NCBI GenBank assembly: GCA_017470715.1
Contig: JAFUYE010000048.1
Location: 1-42,534 of the forward strand
Direction of reading: 5' to 3'
Origin: Selenomonadaceae bacterium
GTDB lineage: Bacteria > Bacillota > Negativicutes > Selenomonadales > Selenomonadaceae
DNA length: 42,534 bases
The translations under genes were made by a program, and so were the position numbers. Under the pieces are notes generated by a model. That model made no database searches. It saw only the letters and a program-made list of their open reading frames with translations, and had not been told where the DNA came from. Positions 17,081 to 24,083 of the stretch are shown in pieces (position 1 is the first letter of the stretch; every line of letters begins with the position of its first letter).

Positions 17081-18389
17081 CGCGTTCACTCCGTCTAAAA
17101 TTTTCGATTGATTCACAGGAAAAACCAAATAACGAGTAAAACAGCCGCCGAAGTTTTAAAACGTTGTTGTGTTCGTTGTAATTGTCGAGATATGCAAACA
17201 TCCCGTTGACGCTTGCCCAAACGGTTTCAAGGTCGATTTCGCCTGCGCACCATTTTCTATGAAGAGATTTAATTTTTCGTCTGTCACGCGGAACCGCTTT
17301 TTTATTGGCGCGCATGACAACTTTTCCGCTCTCGGTCAAGATGTATTTCGTTTTGCAGTAACGGAACGGCTTCGTCAACGGCACGTAGCGCGTCTTGCTG
17401 TCGTTGAAATTGAATTTGCAACGCTTTGCCTGCTCACGCAAGATTTTCAGCACTTCGCGATAATCCGTATCGGGCGGCAAAAGATTATAGAAATCGTCCA
17501 TATAATGCCCGCCCGTCAATTTGCACTGCGCGGACAAGTAGTTGTCCATTTCCGAAGGATAGGCAATCATTTCCGCTTGACTGGGTTCGACGCCCAACGG
17601 CATTCCGACACCGCCGGGTATGGTTTTGACTACCGCGTCGCCGAACGCCCTTAATTCGTCGTTCAAGATGAATTTCTCGTGGCGCGAATAAATGTAGTCG
17701 TGATTCGCACTCGGAAAGAATTTTTTCCCGTCCGCAAGAATAATTCCGCCTTCGCGTCCGTATTTTCTGAAGTGGCGACACAAATCTCTGACCAACATTC
17801 TTTGGCTGAAATGAAAACCTTTGTTCGGTAAGCTTGCGCCGTTGTTGTGAATCATGCTCGGCTGGTACAGCGGCAACAAAACCTTTTGCGTGAAGACTTT
17901 TTCGACTTGTCGGTCTTGAATACGCGGCGCGTCGATTGGTCTGACTTTCCCGCGTTCGCACAATGTGAAATGGACATACGGAGAAAATTTGTACTTACCG
18001 CTCAAAACGGCTCGACGACGGGCGGCGGTTCCGCTGAAAAGTCGCAGTTCAAAATTCTGGACGCTTTGTTTCCAACGGACACCGTTGCAACATTTCTTGC
18101 CCGCTTTGTACAGGTCGCGATAGTTGAAAACTTCGTCCGCGCCGCCGAGTTCGTCACAACGGTCTTGACGTATTTTCAGGCGTTTGGCTTGACGACGAAC
18201 GCGTCTGCCTTTTCGCCTGCTCATTCGAGGAAATTCGCCCGCTGTACCGATATTTTGTCGGGTACCGTCTAATCGGCTTTGTTCGCTACACATGAAACGG
18301 GATGAGGTACATTTCTCGCCATGCACGCGCTCATTTTGAGGCGGCGTACGTGCAGGAACATCAGCGGAACTGTTTTGGGCATTAGCCAC
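17046..18389 (-). CDS. DGR reverse transcriptase
   Basis: This reverse transcriptase copies the template repeat RNA into mutagenised cDNA. About 447 residues from GTG 18389. Motifs (numbered from that GTG): a basic N-terminal stretch; IILADGKKFFPS with catalytic Asp220; PLGVEPSQ at 264-271, the DGR-type form ending in SQ, not the QGxxxSP of most reverse transcriptases; and YMDD at 296-299. No maturase, endonuclease or integrase domain follows, which excludes a group II intron protein. Start choice: GTG 18389 has GAAAGGAG 11 nt upstream; ATG 18224, in front of MSRRKGRRVRR, is the other candidate and lacks a good site. Longer frames would run into the template repeat. The order target gene, avd, TR, RT is that of the Bordetella phage BPP-1 element. 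Confidence 0.93.
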   Translation of the reverse strand: MANAQNSSADVPARTPPQNERVHGEKCTSSRFMCSEQSRLDGTRQNIGTAGEFPRMSRRKGRRVRRQAKRLKIRQDRCDELGGADEVFNYRDLYKAGKKCCNGVRWKQSVQNFELRLFSGTAARRRAVLSGKYKFSPYVHFTLCERGKVRPIDAPRIQDRQVEKVFTQKVLLPLYQPSMIHNNGASLPNKGFHFSQRMLVRDLCRHFRKYGREGGIILADGKKFFPSANHDYIYSRHEKFILNDELRAFGDAVVKTIPGGVGMPLGVEPSQAEMIAYPSEMDNYLSAQCKLTGGHYMDDFYNLLPPDTDYREVLKILREQAKRCKFNFNDSKTRYVPLTKPFRYCKTKYILTESGKVVMRANKKAVPRDRRKIKSLHRKWCAGEIDLETVWASVNGMFAYLDNYNEHNNVLKLRRLFYSLFGFSCESIENFRRSERDGIHHGKKIQA

Positions 18390-18459
18390 AGGAAACGTCT
18401 CTCCTTTCAAAAAGGTCTTTTCTTCACTGTCCGTTACTGTTTGTGACCTGTAATCTTGG

Positions 18460-18587
18460 AATCCGGAGCCAAACAACCCGCATTATTTGCGTTGTTATTA
18501 TTGGCAGAACCGTCGGTGTTTACATTACAGAAGTTATTATTGTTGTTGTAATTAGGCGAGGCAACCCACCACCACACAGCCGACGAC
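18460..18587 (-). repeat. DGR template repeat (TR)
   Basis: This is the donor copy of the repeat pair. Aligned to 19209-19336 without gaps (constant offset 749), the core 18463-18587 differs at 20 of 125 positions, 17 of them where the minus-strand TR has A. It is rich in AAY codons: in frame it would read WWVASPNYNNNNNF and then CNVNTDGSANNNNANN. It sits 18 nt after the avd stop codon and before the reverse transcriptase start. The last bases at 18451-18462 diverge from VR, as is usual where IMH* and IMH differ. No GC hairpin follows it. Confidence 0.95.
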
Positions 18588-18605
18588 TGATTTACAGAGA
18601 CGCAC

Positions 18606-19067
18606 CTAAGATTTTGTTTTCTTCGCGAAAGTTTGTTTGTCGGATTTCAGTACGCCCGCCAAAAGTTTCGCTTCGTCGTCGATTAAGCAACCGAGTTTTT
18701 CAGCCATCTTGTCGAGCTTTTGAATCGCGCCGCTTTTGTCTTTGTTGTCGAATGCCCCTTCGGGATTCAACATCAACAAATTGTAGATGTGAGCCAACTG
18801 AACGTCCAACGCGCCCAAAGCCGCTTTTGCACTGAGAAAATATTTTTCCCGCAACTCGAATCGAACTTGGTCGACAGGTTGCATTGTGTTGGCTTTTTCT
18901 GCATTCGCAATGATTTCGTGCGCAAGATGAATCGTATCGGTCGCCAAAAGCCGCGAATACCTTGCCGAAAGCCGCGACAAGAACCACAAGGTTTCCGTGT
19001 AAATCTTGTTCGCGGTGTTGACGAATTCCGCTTTACTGATTCCGCGTTTGGCTTTTAATACTGACAT
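18606..19067 (-). CDS. avd: DGR accessory variability determinant (Avd-like)
   Basis: This is a 153-residue protein, mostly helical, with no membrane segment and a Lys-rich tail (SDKQTFAKKTKS). Avd proteins form barrel-shaped pentamers of four-helix bundles that bind the reverse transcriptase and the template RNA. The assignment rests mainly on position, between the variable gene and TR, plus size and helical composition, because Avd sequences are poorly conserved. The segment LSARYSRLLATDTIHLAHEI fits a long amphipathic helix. ATG with GGAG 8 nt upstream. It is slightly longer than the BPP-1 protein. Its 3' end probably forms part of the DGR RNA. Confidence 0.82.
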   Translation of the reverse strand: MSVLKAKRGISKAEFVNTANKIYTETLWFLSRLSARYSRLLATDTIHLAHEIIANAEKANTMQPVDQVRFELREKYFLSAKAALGALDVQLAHIYNLLMLNPEGAFDNKDKSGAIQKLDKMAEKLGCLIDDEAKLLAGVLKSDKQTFAKKTKS

Positions 19068-19149
19068 GACAAACTCTCCGTTTAATGAAAATTCAACCGC
19101 GCCAATTTATCACAATCGGCTTGACGGGTCAAATGCTTTTTGGGCGTTG

Positions 19150-19171
19150 CCCGCACCCTGTCGGGCGCGGG
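19150..19171 (-). promoter_or_regulatory. DGR target hairpin downstream of VR
   Basis: On the coding (minus) strand CCCGCGCCC pairs with GGGTGCGGG (9 bp, one G-T wobble) around a GACA tetraloop. It starts 26 nt after the stop codon of the variable gene. In BPP-1 a GC-rich hairpin or cruciform just after VR is needed for efficient homing, and its loop sequence matters. There is no T-run, so it is not a terminator. No equivalent follows TR. Confidence 0.75.
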
Positions 19172-19197
19172 ACTTTCGTGACGATGAGACCGCTACG

Positions 19198-21087
19198 CTA
19201 TACCTTGAAAGCCGGAGCCAAACAACCCGCATAATAGGCGTAGCGATAACTGGCAGAACCGTCGGTGGATAAAATAAAGAAGTTACGAGTGTAGTAGTAA
19301 TAACGCGAGGCAACCCACCACCACACAGCCGACGACGTTGAATCATGCCTGTATTTTATCTTGGAATTTCCATTTTTGTAATAATCCATCTGCTTTTGGT
19401 GATTCTTTTCGTAGTCGTTCGCGTAAGTTCTTGCGCCTTGAACTTCCCATTCGGTGAGCAACGTCACGGCGTCGATTGTCTCTTCGATATTTGCTTCGAC
19501 GTTTGAACAGTTGCCTTTCGCGTCAACCCAACGGCTCCAAAGTCTCAAGGCGTTTCTCATGTCTGACGGCAACGCGGCAAGCAATGTGTTCGACTTCGGG
19601 CTTGTGAGCGTCGCGTCAGTCGCGTTGTAGCCGACGCATGAAGCCGTTTTCGCTGAACCGTATCCGCTCGGCTGTGTGCTTGTTGCGCCTAAAACGTCAT
19701 AACGGAAATCGGCACCTTTCCAACCGCCGTAGTTCGTGCCATAGTAACCGTTGCCGCTACCGTTGTTCGTTTGTCCCGTGTGATTCATGTTAAAACAAAT
19801 CGTCCCGTCAATCGAGCTTGAACCGTATTTGGCGTCGCAGAGCGCAACGTCTTTGCCGTTCGTGAGCGCGGTCTTGAAGCCGCTCCAGATGATATTATTG
19901 TCCGCCTTGCCGTTCAGCGCATAGTTGAAATGCAGGATAAACACGCACAACTTCTGATTGCTCAGCGTCAACTGGTTGCCGATTTTGCCGTTAAGCGTGA
20001 CTTCTTTGCAGTCGCCGATGTCCCAGTGCGTGTCACCGATTCCGGCTTTTGCAACGGCTGAAATTGTCGACCAGCTTGTTTCATTGAGCGTATTGCCGAC
20101 GACAATTTGAACTGTCGCCGAAAACGTCTGTGATTCGGGTGCGTTGTAATTTGTGCCCGCCGCCTGCGAAACGGTGATGATTGCGTTGCCCGCGCCTTTG
20201 CCCGTGACGGTGACCGTGTTGCCGCTGATTGTGGCGGTCGCAACTTCCGTGTCGCTTGACGTTACGGATAACGTCCCGTCGCTCGGTGTCGTCACGGTAA
20301 TCGTTGCCGTGTCGTCCAAACCGACAATGCCCGAAGTTTCCGACAGCGTCATTGTGCACGTGCCTTTTTCGGTTGAAACCGCGCACGTCGTCGAGCCCGC
20401 AAGATAATTCGTTGTTTCGGCGACGTTGATTGTGATTGTCACGTCATTATTTGAAACGCCGGCGGCTTGAACCGTCACCGAATCGGTTGACGCGCTTTGA
20501 ACATCAACAATCGTGTCGTTGCTTGAAGTTGCGGTGACTTCGCCGTTGCCCGCGTTGCCCGTGACGGAAATTGTGCCCGTCGAACCGTAGCCGACAGCTC
20601 CGTCGATTGTCGCCGAAAGATTGAGCGCGGCTTTTGCGATTGTCCACGTGACTTGTTTCGTGTTCGACGTGCCGTCAAGCCATGCGCACAAGCCCTGCGG
20701 CGTGAAAGTCGTTGTATAAGTGCCCGCTTCGGTTGCGGCTGTCGTCCCACCGATTGCCATTTGTTCAGAACTGTAATTGAGCCACGCGGGACTTTGTTCA
20801 GAACCGTTATACGTGAGCGAACCTGTTTGTTCGGGCGTGCTCAAATAAATCACTCCGCCGCCGCCGGAAATGCTTGCCCAAGTTCCATCACCGCGAAGGA
20901 AATAATTTTCTTCACCGGCTGAAGGTGCGGGAACAAGACCACTCAAGCCGCCCGTAATTGAAGTTGCGCCCGTGAAGTCAGAATAAGTTACTCCGCCGAT
21001 TGCCGAAGCCGAAAAGTTTTCGACGAAATCAACCATATCGTCATGGAAAACCTTTAACATGTTCACAACAGTATTTTTTGAAACCAC
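19198..21087 (-). CDS. DGR-diversified tail-fibre adhesin with C-terminal DUF6273 (C-type-lectin-like) domain
   Basis: This is the variable protein, about 629 residues, probably the receptor-binding fibre tip. Order: an N-terminal helix (VSKNTVVNMLKVFHDD) shared with neighbouring fibre proteins; the collar repeat FTGATSITGGLSG...FLRGDGTW (about 38-70); a beta module at about 80-152; two Ig-like BIG_2-type domains (about 155-240 and 245-330); then DUF6273 (about 335-629), with WDIGDCKEVTLNG, MNHTGQ, LPSDMRNALRLWS and DYYKNGNSKIKY. The variable repeat covers roughly the last 42 residues and ends at the invariant CLAPAFKV. The variable surface reads RYYYYTRN and SYRYAYY. I chose GTG 21087 because GGGAGG stands about 9 nt away and the start then matches the neighbours; GTG 21096 is too close to that site. 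Confidence 0.9.
   Translation of the reverse strand: MVSKNTVVNMLKVFHDDMVDFVENFSASAIGGVTYSDFTGATSITGGLSGLVPAPSAGEENYFLRGDGTWASISGGGGVIYLSTPEQTGSLTYNGSEQSPAWLNYSSEQMAIGGTTAATEAGTYTTTFTPQGLCAWLDGTSNTKQVTWTIAKAALNLSATIDGAVGYGSTGTISVTGNAGNGEVTATSSNDTIVDVQSASTDSVTVQAAGVSNNDVTITINVAETTNYLAGSTTCAVSTEKGTCTMTLSETSGIVGLDDTATITVTTPSDGTLSVTSSDTEVATATISGNTVTVTGKGAGNAIITVSQAAGTNYNAPESQTFSATVQIVVGNTLNETSWSTISAVAKAGIGDTHWDIGDCKEVTLNGKIGNQLTLSNQKLCVFILHFNYALNGKADNNIIWSGFKTALTNGKDVALCDAKYGSSSIDGTICFNMNHTGQTNNGSGNGYYGTNYGGWKGADFRYDVLGATSTQPSGYGSAKTASCVGYNATDATLTSPKSNTLLAALPSDMRNALRLWSRWVDAKGNCSNVEANIEETIDAVTLLTEWEVQGARTYANDYEKNHQKQMDYYKNGNSKIKYRHDSTSSAVWWWVASRYYYYTRNFFILSTDGSASYRYAYYAGCLAPAFKV
19209..19336 (-). 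repeat. DGR variable repeat (VR)
   Basis: This is the recipient copy of the repeat pair, at the 3' end of the adhesin gene. It encodes SSAVWWWVAS, then the varied residues, then AGCLAPAFK. The invariant GC-rich 3' end (plus 19212-19230) is the likely initiation site of mutagenic homing (IMH). Thirteen of 14 Asn codons of TR are replaced here: seven Tyr, two Arg, two Ser, one Thr, one Ile. Confidence 0.95.
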
Positions 21088-21105
21088 GAAAGTCACTCCT
21101 CCCTT

Positions 21106-21390
21106 TTAAGAGAATAGCGCATGAATTTCCGAGGGACTGAAAGTTTCTTCGCCAACCCAAGTTCCATCGCCGCGCAAGAATTTGTTTTGGTCGCCCGCCT
21201 GTGGTGCAGGGACATGACCGCTTAAACCGCCCGCGATTGAAGTCGCGCCCGTGAAGTCAACGGTAATTGTTTGAAGTTCAGCGGCAACGGCGTTTGTAAC
21301 GTCTAGGATTTCGGCGAGGACATAGCGTTTTGCGCCGTTCGCAACGTCTTCGAGGTGACGCGCCCGCGCTAAGTTTTGTCCGTTGTCCAT
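21106..21390 (-). CDS. Small fibre/collar-repeat protein
   Basis: This is a 94-residue protein. The N-terminal half is helical. Residues about 44-78 are the collar repeat FTGATSIAGGLSG...FLRGDGTW, nearly identical to that in the variable adhesin downstream. It ends in FSPSEIHALFS, a form of the short C-terminal motif shared by the neighbouring fibre proteins. It may be a shortened partner or adaptor of the adhesin, carrying the collar without the receptor domain. ATG 21390 has CAGGAGG 7 nt upstream; a longer TTG frame does not. It stops 9 nt before the first in-frame GTG of the next gene. Confidence 0.75.
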   Translation of the reverse strand: MDNGQNLARARHLEDVANGAKRYVLAEILDVTNAVAAELQTITVDFTGATSIAGGLSGHVPAPQAGDQNKFLRGDGTWVGEETFSPSEIHALFS

Positions 21391-21422
21391 AGAGTCGCCT
21401 CCTGAAAACAAACGGGCTCCTG

Positions 21423-21488
21423 CAATTAGGAGTTAGGAATTAGGAATTAGGAATTAAGATTTGAATCGCCGGCTCAACTCCTAACTCC
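21423..21488 (-). repeat. GAATTAG heptamer element inside the prophage
   Basis: About five 7-bp units (21423-21457) are followed by a 17-nt spacer and CAACTCCTAACTCC (21475-21488), the reverse complement of two units. The layout matches the larger element at 5348-5455 in the host part. It fills the gap between two fibre genes. Confidence 0.75.
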
Positions 21489-21510
21489 ACATTCCAAACT
21501 GAAATTAAGT

Positions 21511-22344
21511 TCAGTCAGCTTCGCCGAAAACGTCCGTAATCATAGCGGTAACGTCGGCGTCGGGGGCAATGGTCACGCCCGAATCCGTCAAGTTGCCGTT
21601 GGCGTCGAGTCCCGCAAAGTCCCCGTTAGTGGCGTTTGCGACTTTGTCCGTCTTGCCCGAAAGGTTAACGTCGACGGCTTTGTTCGCGTCGGGGGTGAGT
21701 GCAACGCCGTCAACTTTCACCGTTTCGATGATGTTGACTTGTGCGCCGTTTTCAATGCCCGCGAGTTTCGTCTTTTCAGCCGTGGTGTAGTCTTCCGTCG
21801 AAAGTTGTTTGCCTTCGACTTTGTCGACTTTGGTGTCGTCGGAACCGACAAACAAGCCGTCATTCTTGAGTTCAAGCAAGTTGCCCGTGTCGGCGGAAAT
21901 TCTGACGTTGACGTTGTAGCCGTTGATGTTAATGGAAGTGTCGCCCGCCGTGTAAACGTCGACGAGAGCCTCAACGTTCACGAAGCTGTAAGTAAGCGTC
22001 GGATTGGTCGTTGCGTCGCCCTTGACTGCCAAGACGAAAACGGGCTTGCCATCCAAATTCGGGTCGGTTGCGCCGGGGTAAGTCGCCGCACTGAACGTGA
22101 AGTTCGGGACGAATTGCGTCTGAAGCTGGTCAAGGAAAATTTCTTCGGGGAAGTCGAAGGACGCCAAAGCCGTGCCGCTTGCGTCGGTCGAGTTGAAGAA
22201 ACTGACGGTATTACCGCTGACGCTCAACGAACGGAACGACACCGCAATTTTGTTGTCGAGCGCGTCGAGTTCGCTTTTTGTGCGTTGCGCCAAAGCTTGA
22301 AGTCCGCCCAATTTAACGAGATTGTTGGTTTCGTAAGTTGCCAT
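21511..22344 (-). CDS. Tail-fibre-like protein
   Basis: This is a 277-residue protein. An N-terminal helix (MATYETNNLVKLGGLQALAQ) leads to a beta-rich region of about 130 residues. The phage-fibre repeat KQLSTEDYTTAEKTKLAGI with NGAQVN follows (about 180-208), and a second beta segment ends in a DVTAMITDVFGEAD tail. The KLAGI...GAQVN element is widespread in fibre and adhesin proteins of Firmicutes phages. No enzyme motif is seen. ATG with TTGGAGGA about 10 nt upstream. It is one of seven fibre-type genes in a row and probably part of the same baseplate or fibre assembly. Confidence 0.75.
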   Translation of the reverse strand: MATYETNNLVKLGGLQALAQRTKSELDALDNKIAVSFRSLSVSGNTVSFFNSTDASGTALASFDFPEEIFLDQLQTQFVPNFTFSAATYPGATDPNLDGKPVFVLAVKGDATTNPTLTYSFVNVEALVDVYTAGDTSININGYNVNVRISADTGNLLELKNDGLFVGSDDTKVDKVEGKQLSTEDYTTAEKTKLAGIENGAQVNIIETVKVDGVALTPDANKAVDVNLSGKTDKVANATNGDFAGLDANGNLTDSGVTIAPDADVTAMITDVFGEAD

Positions 22345-22425
22345 GAAAAATCATCCTCCAAAAAGTTTTTTTATATCAACGCCGCGTGTTCGTCTGCAGC
22401 CGAAGAGCGACGCCGAAGTCGAAAA

Positions 22426-22659
22426 TTAATCGCCGAAAACGTCAACAAGCATTGAATTAACTTGTTCGTCCGTGGCGACTTGATAACCGCCCAAATTCGC
22501 CGTCAATTCGGTGAGTCGGGCTTTTCCCTCGTCGGTGAAGTCGTTCGTTGAAAGAACTTTTTCGCCGTCTTTTGGAACGTATGTCGCGGCGTTCGCAAGG
22601 TCTTGTAACCTCTTGAAGGTATTTAAAGCCGCAAGGTCGACAACCTTGGTATCCGCCAT
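22426..22659 (-). CDS. Mini fibre protein with shared ends
   Basis: This is a 77-residue protein made of three elements found in its neighbours: an N-terminal helix (LNTFKRLQDLANAATYV), the VLSTNDFTDEGKARL fibre repeat, and a C-terminal ATDEQVNSMLVDVFGD tail. It lacks a receptor domain, so it looks like the bare scaffold of this family, either an adaptor or a remnant. ATG with GGAGGG 7 nt upstream. An 81-nt gap separates it from the next gene. Confidence 0.7.
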   Translation of the reverse strand: MADTKVVDLAALNTFKRLQDLANAATYVPKDGEKVLSTNDFTDEGKARLTELTANLGGYQVATDEQVNSMLVDVFGD

Positions 22660-22677
22660 TGTTCAACCCTCCTCGCG

Positions 22678-23271
22678 TTATTCAAACATAGCTTGAATTT
22701 CCGCCTCGGTAATGGTTTCGATGGTGGTGTCGCTGAGCGTTTCGAGTTTGGATTTCAATTCGTCGGTGAAGTCGTTGGTTGAAAGTCCTTTGCCGTCTTG
22801 AGCCTGAACGAATCCCGAAAGGTCGACATTGCCCGAAAGTAAGTCCCAACCCGTCCCGTTCCAGAAAACAAAATCGCCGGCTTTAATCGCAACGCCGTTC
22901 GTGTCCGAACCGCCCGCCGTTTTGATTTTGTACATGTCGCCGATTTTCTGACCGCTGACGGGAAGATTCCCGTAGGAGTTGAGAATTGACTTGTAGCGGA
23001 GATTGCTGGCGATTTCGGTACCTTTGACGTAAGCGGACATATCAAGCGCGACATTTTTCCTGTTGACGGATTGCGTCACGCCGTCGACGGTTACCGATTC
23101 GATAAGGTTGACTTGTGCGCCGCTTGCAATACCGTCGAGTTTGGATTGGTCGGCGGAACTGATTAAACCTTTGCCCGATTCTTGCGCGACATATTTTGCG
23201 GCGTTGGCGTTGTCCTGCAAGCCCTTGAAGGTCGCGAGCGCGTTAAGAACGGTTGCTTTTGAAACAGCCAT
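22678..23271 (-). CDS. Tail-fibre-like protein with carbohydrate-module-like segment
   Basis: This is a 197-residue protein. N-terminal helix VSKATVLNALATFKGLQD; fibre repeat GLISSADQSKLDGI with GAQVN (about 35-55); a beta segment with GDMYKIKTAGG, GDFVFWNGTGWDLLSG (about 110-145), a common phage-fibre module ending in an aromatic GTGWD; a second repeat GKGLSTNDFTDELKSKL; and the tail ITEAEIQAMFE. ATG with GGAGGGG 6-8 nt upstream. The combination of two fibre repeats around a small globular module suggests a short rigid fibre. No catalytic residues are apparent. Confidence 0.75.
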   Translation of the reverse strand: MAVSKATVLNALATFKGLQDNANAAKYVAQESGKGLISSADQSKLDGIASGAQVNLIESVTVDGVTQSVNRKNVALDMSAYVKGTEIASNLRYKSILNSYGNLPVSGQKIGDMYKIKTAGGSDTNGVAIKAGDFVFWNGTGWDLLSGNVDLSGFVQAQDGKGLSTNDFTDELKSKLETLSDTTIETITEAEIQAMFE

Positions 23272-23286
23272 TGTTCACCCCTCCAA

Positions 23287-23652
23287 TCAGTGGAAAATAT
23301 TGCCAACTTCCTCGTCGGTGATGGTTTCGTCGCCGTCGTCGGGGTCGTCGTTGTCGCCGCCACCGTCGTCGGGATTTGTCGGCGGTTCGGGAGTAACGGG
23401 CGGAGTGTATTCGCCGCCGAAAATACTTCCGATAGCCTCAATCGCGAGTTGAATTTTTTCGTTGGTCGCGTAGCCCGAAAGGTCGGGGTTTTTCTGCGCG
23501 CCCTTTTCGATACTTGCGAGCTTATTGACGTCGCTGTCGCTGATTAACGTTTTGCCCGCTTCTTTCGCGACGAATTTCGCTTCGTTTTGTTCGTCTTGGA
23601 GCACCTTGAAACGCGCAAGAGTGTCCAAAACTGCGTCTTTGCTCATACCCAT
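23287..23652 (-). CDS. Fibre-family protein with acidic Gly/Pro/Asp linker
   Basis: This is a 121-residue protein. N-terminal helix MSKDAVLDTLARFKVLQDEQ like its neighbours, a short fibre repeat (GKTLISDSDVNKLASIEKGAQ), a proline-rich stretch, then a run dominated by Asp and Gly (about 93-110). It ends in the tail ITDEEVGNIFH. The acidic run may bind metal or keep the tail exposed. ATG with CGGAGGA 8-9 nt upstream, inside the 3' end of the preceding gene region. Confidence 0.7.
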   Translation of the reverse strand: MGMSKDAVLDTLARFKVLQDEQNEAKFVAKEAGKTLISDSDVNKLASIEKGAQKNPDLSGYATNEKIQLAIEAIGSIFGGEYTPPVTPEPPTNPDDGGGDNDDPDDGDETITDEEVGNIFH

Positions 23653-23654
23653 GA

Positions 23655-24044
23655 TTAATTTCCTCCGTTAAAAAGATTTTGAAGTTCTGCGTCCGTGATT
23701 ACTTCATTGTCGGACGGGTCTTTGTTGCCGGGTGTCATGCCGTTGAATACGTCTTCAAGTTCGGCGTCGGTGACTGTGTCGTCGTCGCCGTCGTAGAATG
23801 TATTTCCGCTTGTGTTTTTCGCGCTCGTCCTGATGACACCGATAACCGCCGCGCCGCTTTCACCCGCTGCCTTCGCCGCGAAAATCGGGGAACCGAACGA
23901 AATTTTTCTGCTCGGGAACAGAATCACGCCAGTGCCCGAAGTCGCTTGTTCGCTGAGTTCAACCTTGACCGCCGAAATGTTTACGACGGTGCCCGAAGTC
24001 TCCGCCAGTTTTTGAAAAGCTTCCCGCAAAATGTATCTGCTCAT
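23655..24044 (-). CDS. Fibre-family protein with duplicated C-terminal tail motif
   Basis: This is a 129-residue protein, first of the fibre series in transcription order. The body is beta-rich, with segments VKVELSEQATSGTGVILFPS and ISFGSPIFAAKAAG. The end carries two copies of the tail motif, TVTDAELEDVFNG and VITDAELQNLFNG, each after an acidic stretch. It lacks the N-terminal helix of the other family members. Strong AAAGGAGG site before the ATG. Possible role: anchor joining the fibre set to the virion, with two docking tails. This is inference only. Confidence 0.65.
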   Translation of the reverse strand: MSRYILREAFQKLAETSGTVVNISAVKVELSEQATSGTGVILFPSRKISFGSPIFAAKAAGESGAAVIGVIRTSAKNTSGNTFYDGDDDTVTDAELEDVFNGMTPGNKDPSDNEVITDAELQNLFNGGN

Positions 24045-24083
24045 GTGCTCACCTCCTTTCGGCGCAATAAAAAACTTCGCGAA

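Larger units (their letters stand above)
17046..21087 (-). other. Diversity-generating retroelement cassette
   Basis: This composite feature links the variable adhesin (19198-21087) with VR, the target hairpin (19150-19171), avd (18606-19067), TR (18460-18587) and the reverse transcriptase (17046-18389). All lie on the minus strand in the order of the BPP-1 element and appear intact: both open frames are full length and the catalytic YMDD is present. Transcription is likely from the phage late promoter outside the window; no internal promoter was found. Confidence 0.93.

Noticed and set aside
17046-18389. Reverse transcriptase as a group II intron maturase or retron
   Set aside because: There is no maturase or endonuclease domain and no intron or msr/msd structure, while a TR/VR pair and an avd-like gene are present.
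18451-18600. Template repeat as a decayed adhesin gene fragment
   Set aside because: Differences from VR fall almost only at adenines, and the position between avd and the reverse transcriptase is canonical; decay would scatter changes over all bases.
19150-19171. Hairpin after the adhesin as an intrinsic terminator
   Set aside because: No T-run follows on the minus strand, and the downstream avd gene must be transcribed.
23287-24044. Acidic tails as EF-hand or dockerin calcium loops
   Set aside because: Only one copy approaches the 12-residue EF-hand spacing; in the others the hydrophobic and acidic positions are out of register and the central Gly is missing.
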